Assembly (NCBI GenBank): GCA_900468805.1
Contig: UEIF01000015.1
Location: forward strand, 1 to 64,000
Direction: 5' to 3'
Source: Hyphomicrobiales bacterium
GTDB lineage: Bacteria > Pseudomonadota > Alphaproteobacteria > Rhizobiales > Rhizobiaceae
Length of the DNA stretch: 64,000 bases
Shown: in pieces, positions 25,822 through 35,900 of the stretch
Position numbering within the stretch: the stretch's first letter is position 1
Layout of the letters: every line of letters begins with the position of its first letter
Notes under the pieces: generated by a model
Database searches by the model: none
What the model saw: only the letters and a program-made list of their open reading frames with translations
What the model was told of the DNA's origin: nothing
Translations under genes and position numbers: made by a program

Positions 25822-26371
25822 GCCTCGACGGCCGGGCGCTTCACCAAATCCGATGCGCCCGGGTCCGGCGATGTCGCAGCCTGCATGTTGGGACGTCGAT
25901 CTTGATGAAAGAAATCGCCATGAACGACCTGACGATGAGCGAAGCTTAAAAGGACCTGCTGATCCGTCTGCTCCTGCGTGGGGCAAGGTGAGCATGGGCG
26001 AATTCGCACGGATCCTCAAAACCCGGTACACCGCAATCGCGATATCGCGAATGTCTCTCCTGCAAACCGGCAGCAGGGGGCCGCCTAACCCGCAATAACT
26101 TCACGCCGTGGACTTGAATCGAACACGATCAAGGGCCATATGGTGCCCATCGGCATCGCTGGTGAGTGCTCCACAGGAGCGTTCGCGATAGCCGAAGTCG
26201 CTAATCTGCTTTTGACCACGGATGTACTGGCACTGGTGTGAAGAGCGATGTTGAGAAGGTCGGTGCGATTTCGCCCCGGCCTTTTTTATTGCTCGGAGTT
26301 CGACGGGGATAGGGGAACGATGGCCTTCCCTCGTTGTTGACGCTGAGTAACACGAGACCCATCTAGACGAG
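25822..26371. other. 550-base interval with no convincing gene
   Basis: Only short frames occur. One of 33 codons begins at about 26140 and ends just before the terminator at 26258, but has no clear ribosome binding site. The presence of a good terminator more than 430 bases after the methyltransferase stop suggests that a transcript crosses or begins here, for example a small RNA or a long 3' end. No transposase or tRNA is visible. Confidence 0.4.
26258..26287 (+). terminator. Rho-independent terminator
   Basis: GGTCGGTGCG-ATTT-CGCCCCGGCC forms a ten-position stem with one mismatch and one G-T pair, followed directly by TTTTTT (26282-26287). It points in the plus direction and ends whatever transcript crosses 25822-26258. 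Confidence 0.8.
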
Positions 26372-27004
26372 ATGCCGAAACAGAAAATCAATGACACACC
26401 CGCACTTACCGAAATGTGGAGGCTCCCGCCGGCAGCCACGTTCGGATCGGCCGTTCGCGCCAAGGGCATCCTTCTGGAAATTCGAGCGGGCCTGCCTTTA
26501 GCAGTGCGGAAATCGCTCGATGTGAATGGAATGGCACTAATTTTGGGAATGACAGAAGACTGCGAAGAGGAGTTCTCTTCGACAGCAGCGACCATAACCA
26601 AGGCGCTGGAGGGCATCGAAAGCCTGCCGGTCATTCCGCGCGAAATCCAGGACATCCTGGCTATTTCCGCGAGTGAGAGGCATCGCTGGCTGAAGGACGG
26701 CCGTCTTCCGAGCGCAGGAACGCGCACGGTGAGGCTGAGTGGCCGCGCCAGGCAGATTACTTTCCACGTCTTCGATCCGCGTGTCGTGGAGGACCTGCTG
26801 GACCGCGCCGTCGTCGATGAATGGCGCGAAGAAGACGCGACCGCGGCTGCGGAGAAACGGCGACAGACTGCCTACAAGGCGAAGCTGACCCGGTCACTGA
26901 AGAAGGCGGCCAAGGCGTCTAAGGCGTCCAAAGGAAGCTCGGACGATCCCGCCGCGAAGCTTCGCGGCTGGGACGAATTCGATATCGATGGACTCCTCCG
27001 GTGA
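26372..27004 (+). CDS. Conserved-looking hypothetical protein with possible HTH segment
   Basis: This 210-residue protein has no recognised domain. The N-terminal half (to about residue 95) is mixed alpha/beta. The middle segment ILAISASERHRWLKDGRL near residues 100-118 followed by RLSGRARQITFHVFDP has the look of a MerR/excisionase-like winged helix. The C-terminal part is Lys/Ala-rich (LTRSLKKAAKASKASKG), typical of nucleic-acid binding tails, then an acidic end WDEFDIDGLLR. A DNA-binding role is therefore plausible but unproven. The ribosome binding site is weak. It stands alone after the terminator at 26258. Confidence 0.6.
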   Translation: MPKQKINDTPALTEMWRLPPAATFGSAVRAKGILLEIRAGLPLAVRKSLDVNGMALILGMTEDCEEEFSSTAATITKALEGIESLPVIPREIQDILAISASERHRWLKDGRLPSAGTRTVRLSGRARQITFHVFDPRVVEDLLDRAVVDEWREEDATAAAEKRRQTAYKAKLTRSLKKAAKASKASKGSSDDPAAKLRGWDEFDIDGLLR

Positions 27005-27216
27005 GGTCTTCGCCGTCCGGTCTCCGCTCCGGGTGTGCCGGAATTCACGGCGTCCGTTTTCAGAACGCTTCAGTGGGTTGACCAAGTGAGCCTTCGCGCC
27101 AATACACCCCTCAGGTCACTTCTCGTTAACTGGAGTTGCCGGTCACTTTCGGCAGCAATCAACCGGATAAATTTGGACGCTACTCGGGCAAATTCAGCTC
27201 GAAGATCATAGCAAAA

Positions 27217-28539
27217 TTACTCTTCGCGGAACGCACGGTTGAATTGATCCGAGAGCGGCTTGGCGAAAAACGATATAGCGGTCCGCTCTTGCGTCGAAAC
27301 GAAAACTTCGACCGGCATGCCCGGAAGAAGTCTGTTGTTGCCGAGTTTGGCAAGCTCGCTCGCAGGCACGGCGACGTCTGCAAGATAGAAGATCTGGCCC
27401 GTCGCCGGGTCGGTGCTTGTCGCCGCGGAGACATAGGCGATGCTACCGTCAAGCTCGGGTGTTGCGCGCTGGTTGAAGGCGGAGAAACGCATCCTTGCCT
27501 CCTGACCGATGAATACCTGGTCGATATCGGTGGGAGACAGTCTGGCCTCTATCTTCAATGCGGCATCGGCCGGCACGAGCGTCACCAGTTTCTCCGCAGG
27601 CGTAATGACCCCGCCGATTGTATGGACGAAAAGCTCGTTCACTGTTCCCGATAGTGGCGCCCGGATATCGGTTCGCGCCAGCCGATCCTCGACAGCGATG
27701 CGCCGTTCACGCAATTCAGACAATTTCGGCTCGACAATGCTCAGTTCGCGCTGAGCCTCGGTGCGGGCCGCCTCATCAATGGCGATGATCTGAACCCGGA
27801 TTTCGCTCATCCGGGCTCTCGACCGCGCAATATTGGCCTGGATCTCCCCACTCTCACCCGTCAGCTTCGCGAGTTCGCGGTCGATGAAGTATTTGCGGGA
27901 CGTATCGATGAGCTTCTTGTCTGCAAGGCCTTTGATCTTGCCATGTTCGGTTCGCACCAGTTCGAGTTCGTCGTCCTTTGCATCATACTGGGCGATCAGG
28001 CCTTTCAGTTCCTCTTCGAGCTGAGATATTCCGTATTGGAGCTGTTGTTTCTGGTTTTGCCTGTTGCGGCGGTTCCCATCGAACAGGCGGCGCTCGCCAG
28101 TTGAGATCAATGGAAACTCGGCGACGAAGGCCGGCGCTAAGTCGACTTCGTCCTGATTGTCTCGCTCGGCGATCAGCCGCGCCTGGCGTCCCGTCAGTTC
28201 GACGAGCTGCGTCTTGACGATCGAGAGTTCGGCGCGCGTCTGGGCGTCGTCGAGGCGCAGCATGATCTGCCCTTTCGTGACGATGTCCCCCTCCTTGACG
28301 GCGATTTCGCTGACGATGCCGCCATCCCGATGCTGGATCGACTTCAGATTTCGATCGACTTTGATGATACCCGATGCGATGACCGCGCCGCGCAACTGTG
28401 TCGTCGCCGCCCATCCGCCGGCGCCTGCGAAGAGCAGGAAACCAAGCGCTACGCCGGCAAGAACACGCGTTGTGACAGGGAACATGTTGTTCGTCTCGGG
28501 CGAGTGCCGAGGCTGGGTGTTTGGCTGTTTTTGAAGCAT
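27217..28539 (-). CDS. HlyD-family type I secretion adaptor (PrtE-like)
   Basis: This 440-residue membrane fusion protein links an inner-membrane ABC exporter to a TolC-type outer-membrane channel. A short cytoplasmic N-terminus precedes one membrane segment (TRVLAGVALGFLLFAGAG, about residues 25-45). Then come the lipoyl half-motif GAVIASGIIKVDRNLKSIQH, a long coiled-coil hairpin (about 95-285) and the C-terminal beta barrel with FVHTIGGVITPAEKLVTLVP. An ATG at 28557 overlaps the upstream stop, but the ATG at 28539 has GGGAG in front and is preferred. It is the last gene of the RTX secretion operon. No outer-membrane TolC gene is in the window. Confidence 0.9.
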   Translation of the reverse strand: MLQKQPNTQPRHSPETNNMFPVTTRVLAGVALGFLLFAGAGGWAATTQLRGAVIASGIIKVDRNLKSIQHRDGGIVSEIAVKEGDIVTKGQIMLRLDDAQTRAELSIVKTQLVELTGRQARLIAERDNQDEVDLAPAFVAEFPLISTGERRLFDGNRRNRQNQKQQLQYGISQLEEELKGLIAQYDAKDDELELVRTEHGKIKGLADKKLIDTSRKYFIDRELAKLTGESGEIQANIARSRARMSEIRVQIIAIDEAARTEAQRELSIVEPKLSELRERRIAVEDRLARTDIRAPLSGTVNELFVHTIGGVITPAEKLVTLVPADAALKIEARLSPTDIDQVFIGQEARMRFSAFNQRATPELDGSIAYVSAATSTDPATGQIFYLADVAVPASELAKLGNNRLLPGMPVEVFVSTQERTAISFFAKPLSDQFNRAFREE

Positions 28540-28556
28540 GTCTCTTCTCCCGCCCA

Positions 28557-31085
28557 TCAGGTGTTCTCGACGATAACGAGGAGATGGTGCCCCGTCAGAT
28601 TGATCGTCATTTCGTAATGTTGATCCTTGTCCATATCGACTTCGATGAAGGTTCGGCTCATATCGTCCGTTCCTTCATGGCGAACGCGGATCGGCAAAGG
28701 TTCGGCATCGGCCTTGTCGCCGTAGATTTCCTCGAAGCGGTCCTCCAGACCGTCCATGACCTCGTCGAAAATCTTGTACTTGGACACGTCGATGCGGTCG
28801 CCCACCATGAAATCCAGAATCTGGTGGACGACAGCGGCGCTGTTCTCGCCGGCAGGAATGCAGAACTCGAACGTGTCCTCGCCCGCACCGCCTTCGACGA
28901 CAGCGGCCATCGGACCAGCGCGGATAATGTCGTCGCCGGCACCACCGACGACCTTTTCAAAGCCCCCGATCGCATCATGACCCACATCGAAGCCGGTGGC
29001 CGTGCCCGTGTTCAAGTCGATGAGCACAGCATGGGCGGCCTGCGAGTAGTCGATCGCGTCGAACCCATCGCCCCCGCGGAAATCGTCATCCGACGCATCG
29101 GCCGCCGCGACGACGATATCATCGCCGCCTCCGGCCGAGAGGCATTCGGCGGCATCTCCGTCGCGCAGCACATCGTCACCATCGCCAGTCTTGATGATTT
29201 CGAAGTTGCTGATCCCGTCAACGCCGATCTCCTGACCGGTTGCATTCGCAGCATTGAGATCGACGACAACGGACATGACAGCGGCAGAATAATCGAGCGT
29301 GTCTATGCCGCTTCCGCCGTCATAGCTGTCTGCGGCACAATCGAGGTCGCCTGTAACGACGTCGTCGCCATCACCGGCGTTCACAAGATCCGCACCCTCA
29401 CCGCCGCGGAGACAATCATCCCCGGCGTTGCCATGCATTTCCTCGGCTTCTGCACTGCCGGTCACCGAGTCATCGCTCGCACCGGCGCGAACGATTTCGA
29501 AATTGGAGATCGTGTCGTTGCCGATCTCGATGCCGGACGCACTGCCATCAGCCAGATTGATCGCCACCGCCTCGGCAAGTGCCGAATAATCGAGTGTGTC
29601 AGTCCCGGTTCCTCCGTCGTAGCTGTCGTCAACACCATCAGCATCACCGGCAACGGTGTCGTCGCCGTCATCTGCCTTGACGGTGTCCTGGTCGCTGCCC
29701 CCGCTGAGGAAGTCGTTCCCCGTGCCGCCATTGAGGGTGTCGACGCCTGTTTGACCGAGAAGGATATCGTCACCATCGCCGCCGAACAGGCTGTCGTTGC
29801 CCCCTTCACCCTGCAGAACGTCGTTCCCAGCGTCCCCGTTCAGGGTGTCATTGCCGTCGCCACCATGAAGGATGTCGCTATCGCCGCCGCCACTCAGCAG
29901 ATCGTCGCCGGCGTCCCCGAAGATGCTGTCGCGGCCCTCTTCGCCGTACAGGCGGTCGTTGCCGGCACCTCCAAAGATGTGGTCGTCGCCCAGGCCGCCG
30001 AGAACGATGTCATTGCCGTCGCCCGCAAAGACCGTGTCATTGCCACTGCCCGCGACAATGTTGTCATTTCCATCGCCGGCGTTGACAGTATCGTTGCCGT
30101 CTTTGGCGTCGATATTGTCATTGCCGGCCAGCCCGTCGATGTCATCGCCGCAACTGGTGCCGACCAACAGGTCGTCGCCAGTCGTGCCGGTAATGGGCGC
30201 AGGCTTGACGACGGAGAAACTGGCGGTTTGCACGATGGAGGCTATGCCGTCGGTAATCTGATAATTGATGGTCACTGGGCCGAGGGCCTCGGCCTGATAT
30301 GTCCATCCGCCCGCGGTCTGTACGAGTTTGCCGGAAGAGACAGTAATATCCTTGACGGACAGCACGTCACCATCGGGATCGAGGGTCCCTCGCACGAGAT
30401 CGGCAAGACCGATCAACGCGATTGCGCAACCCGAGACATCGGCGAGCGTGACGGGACTGCCGGTACGCGGCGCGCGATTGGGCGCTTTTTCCTGCTGGAC
30501 AGGCGCGGGCGGAGGCTTGACGTCGTCTGGTTCAGGGGATGCCTCTGAGGCCTGGCTGGGGCCTGTCCAGGCATTGTCTTTGGAAATGCGGAAGGGAGCT
30601 GTCGATATCGGCCTCGAAGCCGTCCAGGCATTGTCGTTTGATGCGTGGAAGGACACCGAAACTCCACCCGATGTTTTCAGGAGGCTTAGACTTGGCAGGT
30701 TGAGCCTGTTGAATTCGATAGGCGGAGAGTCGTCCAGCGGATGACTTATGGCATTCCTGTAATTGGAGAGTTGCACGCCACCCTTCTTTCCAGTTGGCGC
30801 CTTTTCTTGCTCTTCGGCGTCTCCCGGCGCGACAGCGCCAGTGGAGATGGGATCGATAGGCAGCAGCCCCTCATGAGGATCCGGGGCCGGCCTCGGTCCC
30901 GTCTCTCCCGGCGGAAGGCCCTCCTGCTGGTTTGACAGTGCACTCTTCAAATAGAGCGCGAATCCGGTCAGAAAGAGCGTCATGAACATCGGCACTTTCG
31001 AGAGCTTGTCCTCATTCTTGAAGACATAGCGATCGTGCGGATCGTCCTGCTCCTTGGCGGTTTTTGTTCCCTTTACCTCGATCAT
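28557..31085 (-). CDS. RTX calcium-binding protein with N-terminal membrane segment
   Basis: An 842-residue protein sits between the exporter ATPase gene (ATGA overlap) and the adaptor gene. Residues 31-50 (VPMFMTLFLTGFALYLKSAL) form a hydrophobic segment after a basic/acidic N-terminus, then a Pro-rich linker, two copies of a DNAWT-containing unit (about 151 and 170), and a cadherin/Ig-like domain at about 205-295. About 17 RTX nonapeptides (GGxGxDxUx) fill 300-485. Three related 80-100-residue modules follow (from about 487, 586 and 668) sharing DxxDYS...NFE. The C-terminus ends VIVENT, not the DFxL-type signal expected of a PrtD substrate. It may be an anchored partner of the secretion machine or of the peroxidase. 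Confidence 0.82.
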   Translation of the reverse strand: MIEVKGTKTAKEQDDPHDRYVFKNEDKLSKVPMFMTLFLTGFALYLKSALSNQQEGLPPGETGPRPAPDPHEGLLPIDPISTGAVAPGDAEEQEKAPTGKKGGVQLSNYRNAISHPLDDSPPIEFNRLNLPSLSLLKTSGGVSVSFHASNDNAWTASRPISTAPFRISKDNAWTGPSQASEASPEPDDVKPPPAPVQQEKAPNRAPRTGSPVTLADVSGCAIALIGLADLVRGTLDPDGDVLSVKDITVSSGKLVQTAGGWTYQAEALGPVTINYQITDGIASIVQTASFSVVKPAPITGTTGDDLLVGTSCGDDIDGLAGNDNIDAKDGNDTVNAGDGNDNIVAGSGNDTVFAGDGNDIVLGGLGDDHIFGGAGNDRLYGEEGRDSIFGDAGDDLLSGGGDSDILHGGDGNDTLNGDAGNDVLQGEGGNDSLFGGDGDDILLGQTGVDTLNGGTGNDFLSGGSDQDTVKADDGDDTVAGDADGVDDSYDGGTGTDTLDYSALAEAVAINLADGSASGIEIGNDTISNFEIVRAGASDDSVTGSAEAEEMHGNAGDDCLRGGEGADLVNAGDGDDVVTGDLDCAADSYDGGSGIDTLDYSAAVMSVVVDLNAANATGQEIGVDGISNFEIIKTGDGDDVLRDGDAAECLSAGGGDDIVVAAADASDDDFRGGDGFDAIDYSQAAHAVLIDLNTGTATGFDVGHDAIGGFEKVVGGAGDDIIRAGPMAAVVEGGAGEDTFEFCIPAGENSAAVVHQILDFMVGDRIDVSKYKIFDEVMDGLEDRFEEIYGDKADAEPLPIRVRHEGTDDMSRTFIEVDMDKDQHYEMTINLTGHHLLVIVENT

Positions 31086-32845
31086 TCCGACATCCTCGCC
31101 ATGATGCGCGAGCCGACCTGTGTTGCGGCCGCAGGTTTGCTGCCAGTGTCCGCTACCGATGGTTTGAGGATGTCGTCCTTGGGTCCGAACGCTACCATCT
31201 TTCCATTCTGGATAACGGCAACCATGTCGACGGCCGCGAGTGCGCTCGGCCGGTGAGCGATGACGATGGCGATGCCGCCTCTGGCCCGAACCGCTTTGAT
31301 CGTCTGGGTGAGCGCCATTTCGCCCTCGCCATCGAGGTTCGAATTGGGCTCATCCATGACCACGATGAAGGGATTGCGATAGAGCGCTCTCGCCAGGCCG
31401 ATGCGCTGCCGCTGCCCGGCCGAAAGCGAGATGCCTTGAGGTCCGAGTGCGGTGCGATAGCCATCGGTCATACGCACGACCATTTCATGAATGCCCGTCG
31501 TCTGAGCGGCTTCGACGATCGCGCGGGGATCGACCTGCGGCTCGAGGCGCGAGATGTTTTCTTCGATCGTCGCATCCAGGAGCGCCACATCCTGCGGCAA
31601 GTAGCCGACATGCTGGCCAAGATCGGTGTCCGACCATTGCGTGAGTTCGGCATCGTCAAGCCTGACGCTGCCACGAAGGGTCGGCCAGACGCCCGTCAGG
31701 GCGCGTGCGAGCGTCGTCTTGCCGCCGCCGCTCGGACCGATGATGCCAAGCGCCTGTCCCGCTGCGATCTCGAAACTGACTTCGCTGAGCAGAACCCGTC
31801 CGGAGCCGGGTGCCGCGACGGTTATTTTTTCGACCTTCAGCGAGTGTCTGGGCGCCGGCAATTGCATGGGCGGGACGGTGCCCGAGAGGGCAATCACCGT
31901 CTCCTTCAATCTGTTGAAGGCTGTTCGGGCGGCGACAAAGCCCTTCCAGTTTCCGATTGCCAGATCGACAGGTGCGAGAGCACGTGCCGAGGCAACAGAC
32001 GCCGCAATAATTGCACCTGCCGATAGCTCGCCCTGGATCGTCAGCCACGCGCCGAGGCCGAGGACAGCCGACTGCAGGATCATGCGAAGCACACGGGATA
32101 TCGCGCCGAACGTGCCACTGATGTCGTTCGTGCGTGTCTGCAGCTCGAGATGGTCCTGATTGGCGCGGTTGAAACGATCGACCGCACGCTCCGCAAATCC
32201 CATCGCTTTGAGGATGTCGGCGTTGCGGGCATTGGAATCGGCGATCGCGTTGCGTTCTATCCCCGACTTGTGGGTAGCGCTTGCCAGCCGGCGGGTCATC
32301 AGTTCCGTCATGATCGTCAGCATCGAGAGGATGAAGGCGCCGGCGAAGGTGAGCGCACCGAGATAGGGGTGGAGCATGTAGACGAAGACCAGGTAGAGGG
32401 GCACCCAGGGCAGGTCGAACAGGGCGACCGGTCCCTGGCTGCCGAGGAACGAGCGCACCGTATCGACATCGCGCCCGCGCTCGAGCGCTTCGGCTGTCGA
32501 GAAGCCGAAGCGGGGCATGTCGATTGCGACCTGATGCGCCATGGGTGCGATCCGGCTATCGAGCCTTGCACCCATGCGCACCAGAATTTGCGACCGGATG
32601 ATGTCGAAAAAACCCTGGAACAGGTAGAGGCCGATCGCCAGTGCCGATAGCCCAAGCAGGGTCGGAACGCTGCCACTGGTCAGGGCGCGGTCATAGATCT
32701 GCAGCATGTAGAAGGAGCCGGTCAGCGCGAGAACGTTGATCACCCCGGACGTGATGAAGAGGAATACAAAAATTCCTCTCAGTCCGTGGGTGAGTTTCTC
32801 GATCTGTTTGCGCTTGGTGCCGGTCAACGGAGTTTTAGGGCGCAT
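31082..32845 (-). CDS. Type I secretion ABC transporter (PrtD family)
   Basis: This 587-residue exporter half-transporter has an N-terminal membrane domain (about 25-310, six segments) and a C-terminal ATPase: Walker A GPSGGGKTT near 360, signature LSAGQRQRIGLARAL near 468, Walker B FIVVMDEPNSNLD near 490 and IAHRPSAL near 525. It is of the PrtD class that exports RTX proteases and related proteins by a C-terminal signal. The ATG at 32845 has GGTGA five bases upstream, and two GTG codons four and three codons earlier are alternatives. It lies 72 bases after the giant peroxidase gene, across a strong hairpin, and overlaps the next RTX gene. Confidence 0.93.
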   Translation of the reverse strand: MRPKTPLTGTKRKQIEKLTHGLRGIFVFLFITSGVINVLALTGSFYMLQIYDRALTSGSVPTLLGLSALAIGLYLFQGFFDIIRSQILVRMGARLDSRIAPMAHQVAIDMPRFGFSTAEALERGRDVDTVRSFLGSQGPVALFDLPWVPLYLVFVYMLHPYLGALTFAGAFILSMLTIMTELMTRRLASATHKSGIERNAIADSNARNADILKAMGFAERAVDRFNRANQDHLELQTRTNDISGTFGAISRVLRMILQSAVLGLGAWLTIQGELSAGAIIAASVASARALAPVDLAIGNWKGFVAARTAFNRLKETVIALSGTVPPMQLPAPRHSLKVEKITVAAPGSGRVLLSEVSFEIAAGQALGIIGPSGGGKTTLARALTGVWPTLRGSVRLDDAELTQWSDTDLGQHVGYLPQDVALLDATIEENISRLEPQVDPRAIVEAAQTTGIHEMVVRMTDGYRTALGPQGISLSAGQRQRIGLARALYRNPFIVVMDEPNSNLDGEGEMALTQTIKAVRARGGIAIVIAHRPSALAAVDMVAVIQNGKMVAFGPKDDILKPSVADTGSKPAAATQVGSRIMARMSE

Positions 32846-32877
32846 GTCATTCACCACTTCTTGCTAATATTGGACTA

Positions 32878-32908
32878 TGCGGCGTGCCGGAGAGGCCGGC
32901 ACGCCGCA
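32878..32908. repeat. Strong GC hairpin between peroxidase and exporter genes
   Basis: TGCGGCGTGCCGG and its exact complement are separated by AGAGG, giving a perfect 13-bp stem about ten bases after the peroxidase stop codon. No T-run follows on the minus strand. Such a structure can protect the upstream mRNA and dampen read-through into the exporter genes, a known way to make much substrate and little transporter in RTX operons. That role is inferred. Confidence 0.7.
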
Positions 32909-32917
32909 TTTCGCGCT

Positions 32918-35900
32918 TTACAGGTTGAAGTCCGTAGTGGTGAGGTTGTGGTTCCCCTTGATGCTGAGACGAAGTTCGGCGCTGCTGTCACCGTCGACGC
33001 TTCCCTGCACCACGGTGTAGTCGCCGTCGTCACGCGTCTCGTGCGTGACGATCAGTTGGGCAGCACCGCTGAGCGTGGAGCCCGCTATCAGCGTGAAGGC
33101 CTGATTGCCGGAGACGCCGTTGTTGGCGTCCGAGCCACTCAGGTCGATCTTGTCCCCCGGTTGGAAGCCGAGGATCGTATCGCCGTCGGCATCCTTTTCG
33201 GAGAGGAACACGAACTTGTCGTTTCCGGCCCCGCCGTCGATGACATTGACTGACGCATTGGCAGTGATCGTGTCGTTTCCGGAGCCCGTGACGACATTCT
33301 CGATGTTCCAGAGTGTATCGTTGCCCGATTGACTGCTGGATGCACTTCCTCTGCCCATGAAGCCGCTTCCGAGGTCGACCGTCAGGTTGGCGGTGATCGC
33401 CGCCATATCCAGCGTGTCGCTGCCGGCATCGCCATAGTAGACATCATCGCCGTCGCTGGCTTCGGCGATGAACATATCATTGCCGCTGCCACCATGGGCG
33501 GTGTCGTTGCCGGCACCAGTCTGGATCATGTCGTCGCCGGCATCGCCGAAGACTCGGTCTGCTCCAGCGTCGCCATAGAGCATCTCATTGCCGTCGCCGC
33601 CAAACAGGTCGTCATTTCCGGCACCCCCGAAGACCATGTCGTTTCCGGCTTCCCCGCTGAGGAGATCGTCACCGTCATCTCCGCGCATGATGTCGCTGCC
33701 GGCACCGCCGGTGGCCACGTCATTGCCGGCGAATGCGACGATCATTTCTCCGCTTGCCGTACCAAGAAGCACATCGGCGGCAGCAGTACCGACAACAGTG
33801 GTTCCCGTTGCTGTTTCGGGAGTCGGGGGTGCTGGCGGCGGCGTATCAACATCGTCATCGGCAGGGTCGTTGAAGTGCGGCAGGCCGCCCTCGCTCGTGA
33901 AGCGAATGCTGTGCTGGCTGCCTGTCATCGTCGTCACGCCGTTTGCATCGGTCGTGATCTCGTAATCATCGGCGGTCGTGCCCGCTGGCAGTTCGATAAC
34001 ATCCTGCGGCCGCAAAGTGCCGACAATCGTATCATTGCCGCCGTTCGAACGGAACACGATGCGATGGGCCGAAGTCAGAGCCGAAATATCGATGGTATCA
34101 TCACCGGCGTTGCCGTCGATGGTGATGGTGTTCAGCCGCAAACTCGTCCCGGTGAAGTTGCCGATCACCTCGAATGTGTCGCCGCCGGAAGAACCGGGTC
34201 CGGACGGATCGACCCCGTTGATCCGGATCTCCTCGATTTCGCGTAGCTCGGCGATGACCGAGGTGGCGAAATCGGTATTGGCTCCCCGCGTAATAACGAT
34301 CTCGGTTGCGGCATTGAGGCTTGCGCCGTTATTGCCGGCGAGAGCATCCCATGCGGCGCGGGTATAGATACGGTAGGTCTCCGCAACTGCGCCATTGCCG
34401 GTTATCACGAACGTGTCTCCAGCCTGACCCTCCGTGCCGCCATTGACGATGTCACGGCCATCGGAATTGGCCAGCGATGCTGCCGTCGCATTGTTGGCAT
34501 TCCAGTTGAAGGTGTCGTCACCGGCGTCGCCATTGACGACGTCGTTGCCAGTGCCACCGTTGACGATGTCGTTGCCTGCCCCGGCATTGGCTGTATCGTT
34601 GCCGCCGAGGGCGTTGATGGTGTCGGCACCGGCAGTGCCGTTATGTGTCTGGCCGGCTGCGCCGCCATTGATCACATTGCCGGCAGTCGCGAGCGTGAAG
34701 TCGGAGACATCGATGCCGGCATTGTTGACACCGTTGATCTGGATCGTGCCCTGGATCGCCGAGGCCGGTCCGTTCTCGCGGATGGTGATGATCGTATTGC
34801 CGCCGCTCGCGGATTCGAACACCCGGTTGGCAAAGTTCGCCGCCGTTACGCCCAATCCGCTGAGGTCGATGCGATCCTGGGTTGCCGGCGTACCGCCGGT
34901 GGCGTCGAAGCTGTTGACGATGTCGGCCCCGAAGCCGGTCGAATTGTAGATTATGGTGTTGACGCCGCCGCCTACGTCGATCGTGTCGTTGCCGGCACCG
35001 CCGATGATGGTGTCGTTGTCGTCACCGCCATTGAGCGTGTCGTTGCCGTCGCCGCCGTCGAGCAGGTCACTGCCGGCGGCACCATTGAGCGTATCGTTGT
35101 TACCGCCACCGAAGAGCTGGTTGGCGGCACCATTGCCGTTGATCGTATTGGCGAGCGTGTTGCCGCGGCCAGTGACCGCCGCGCCAATGAGATTGAGGTT
35201 TTCCACCTCCGCCCCCAGCGTGTAGTCGACGCTTGCGTCGACACGGTCCGTACCGCCAGCCGCCAGTTCCGTTACCACGTCGCCGACATCATCGACGGCA
35301 TAGATGTCGTCCCCGACACCGCCCAGCATGGTGTCAGCGCCGAGACCGCCGTTCAGTGTGTCATTCCCGCCAAGCCCCGTCAGCGTGTCGGCGAGATCGC
35401 CGCCGGTAATGACGTTGTTACCGTCGTTGCCGGTACCGACGAATTGGTCGGCGTCGACACCCGTGTAGGTCAGGTTTTCGACATTAGCGAAGGCCGCCAT
35501 TGTATAAAGCGCTGCCGTCGTCGCGATCGTATCGGTTCCGCCGCCGGCGGCCTCAATGATCAGATCCTCGCCGGTATCATCGATATAGGTGTCGTTGCCG
35601 GCGCCGCCGACCAACGTGTCGATATCGTCGCCGCCGTCGAGCGTGTCGTTGCCGATGCCACCGACCAGCAGATCCTCACCGAGCCCGCCATTGAGCGTAT
35701 CATTGCCGTCATGGCCGAACAGCAGGTCGAAGCCGGTATTGCCGGTCAGGGTATCGTTAGCCGTCGTGCCTGCGAGCGCCGTGTTGACGCCGACCGCCGC
35801 TGTGCGCTCGCCGTTATCATCCGTGCTCAAGGCATAGTCGCCGGTGAGAACATAGCCTTCGAACGTGCTGCCGTTGAAGTTGATGAACTCCACCGCTTCG

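Noticed and set aside
26140..26241. 33-codon frame MVPIGIAGECSTGAF...
   Set aside because: No ribosome binding site and no evidence beyond openness. It is mentioned only as part of the possible transcript ending at 26287.
28521..30548. 675-codon plus-strand frame opposite the anchored RTX gene
   Set aside because: It is the antisense of Gly/Asp repeat codons, which rarely create stops. The repeated Val/Ala pattern mirrors the RTX repeat and there is no ribosome site.
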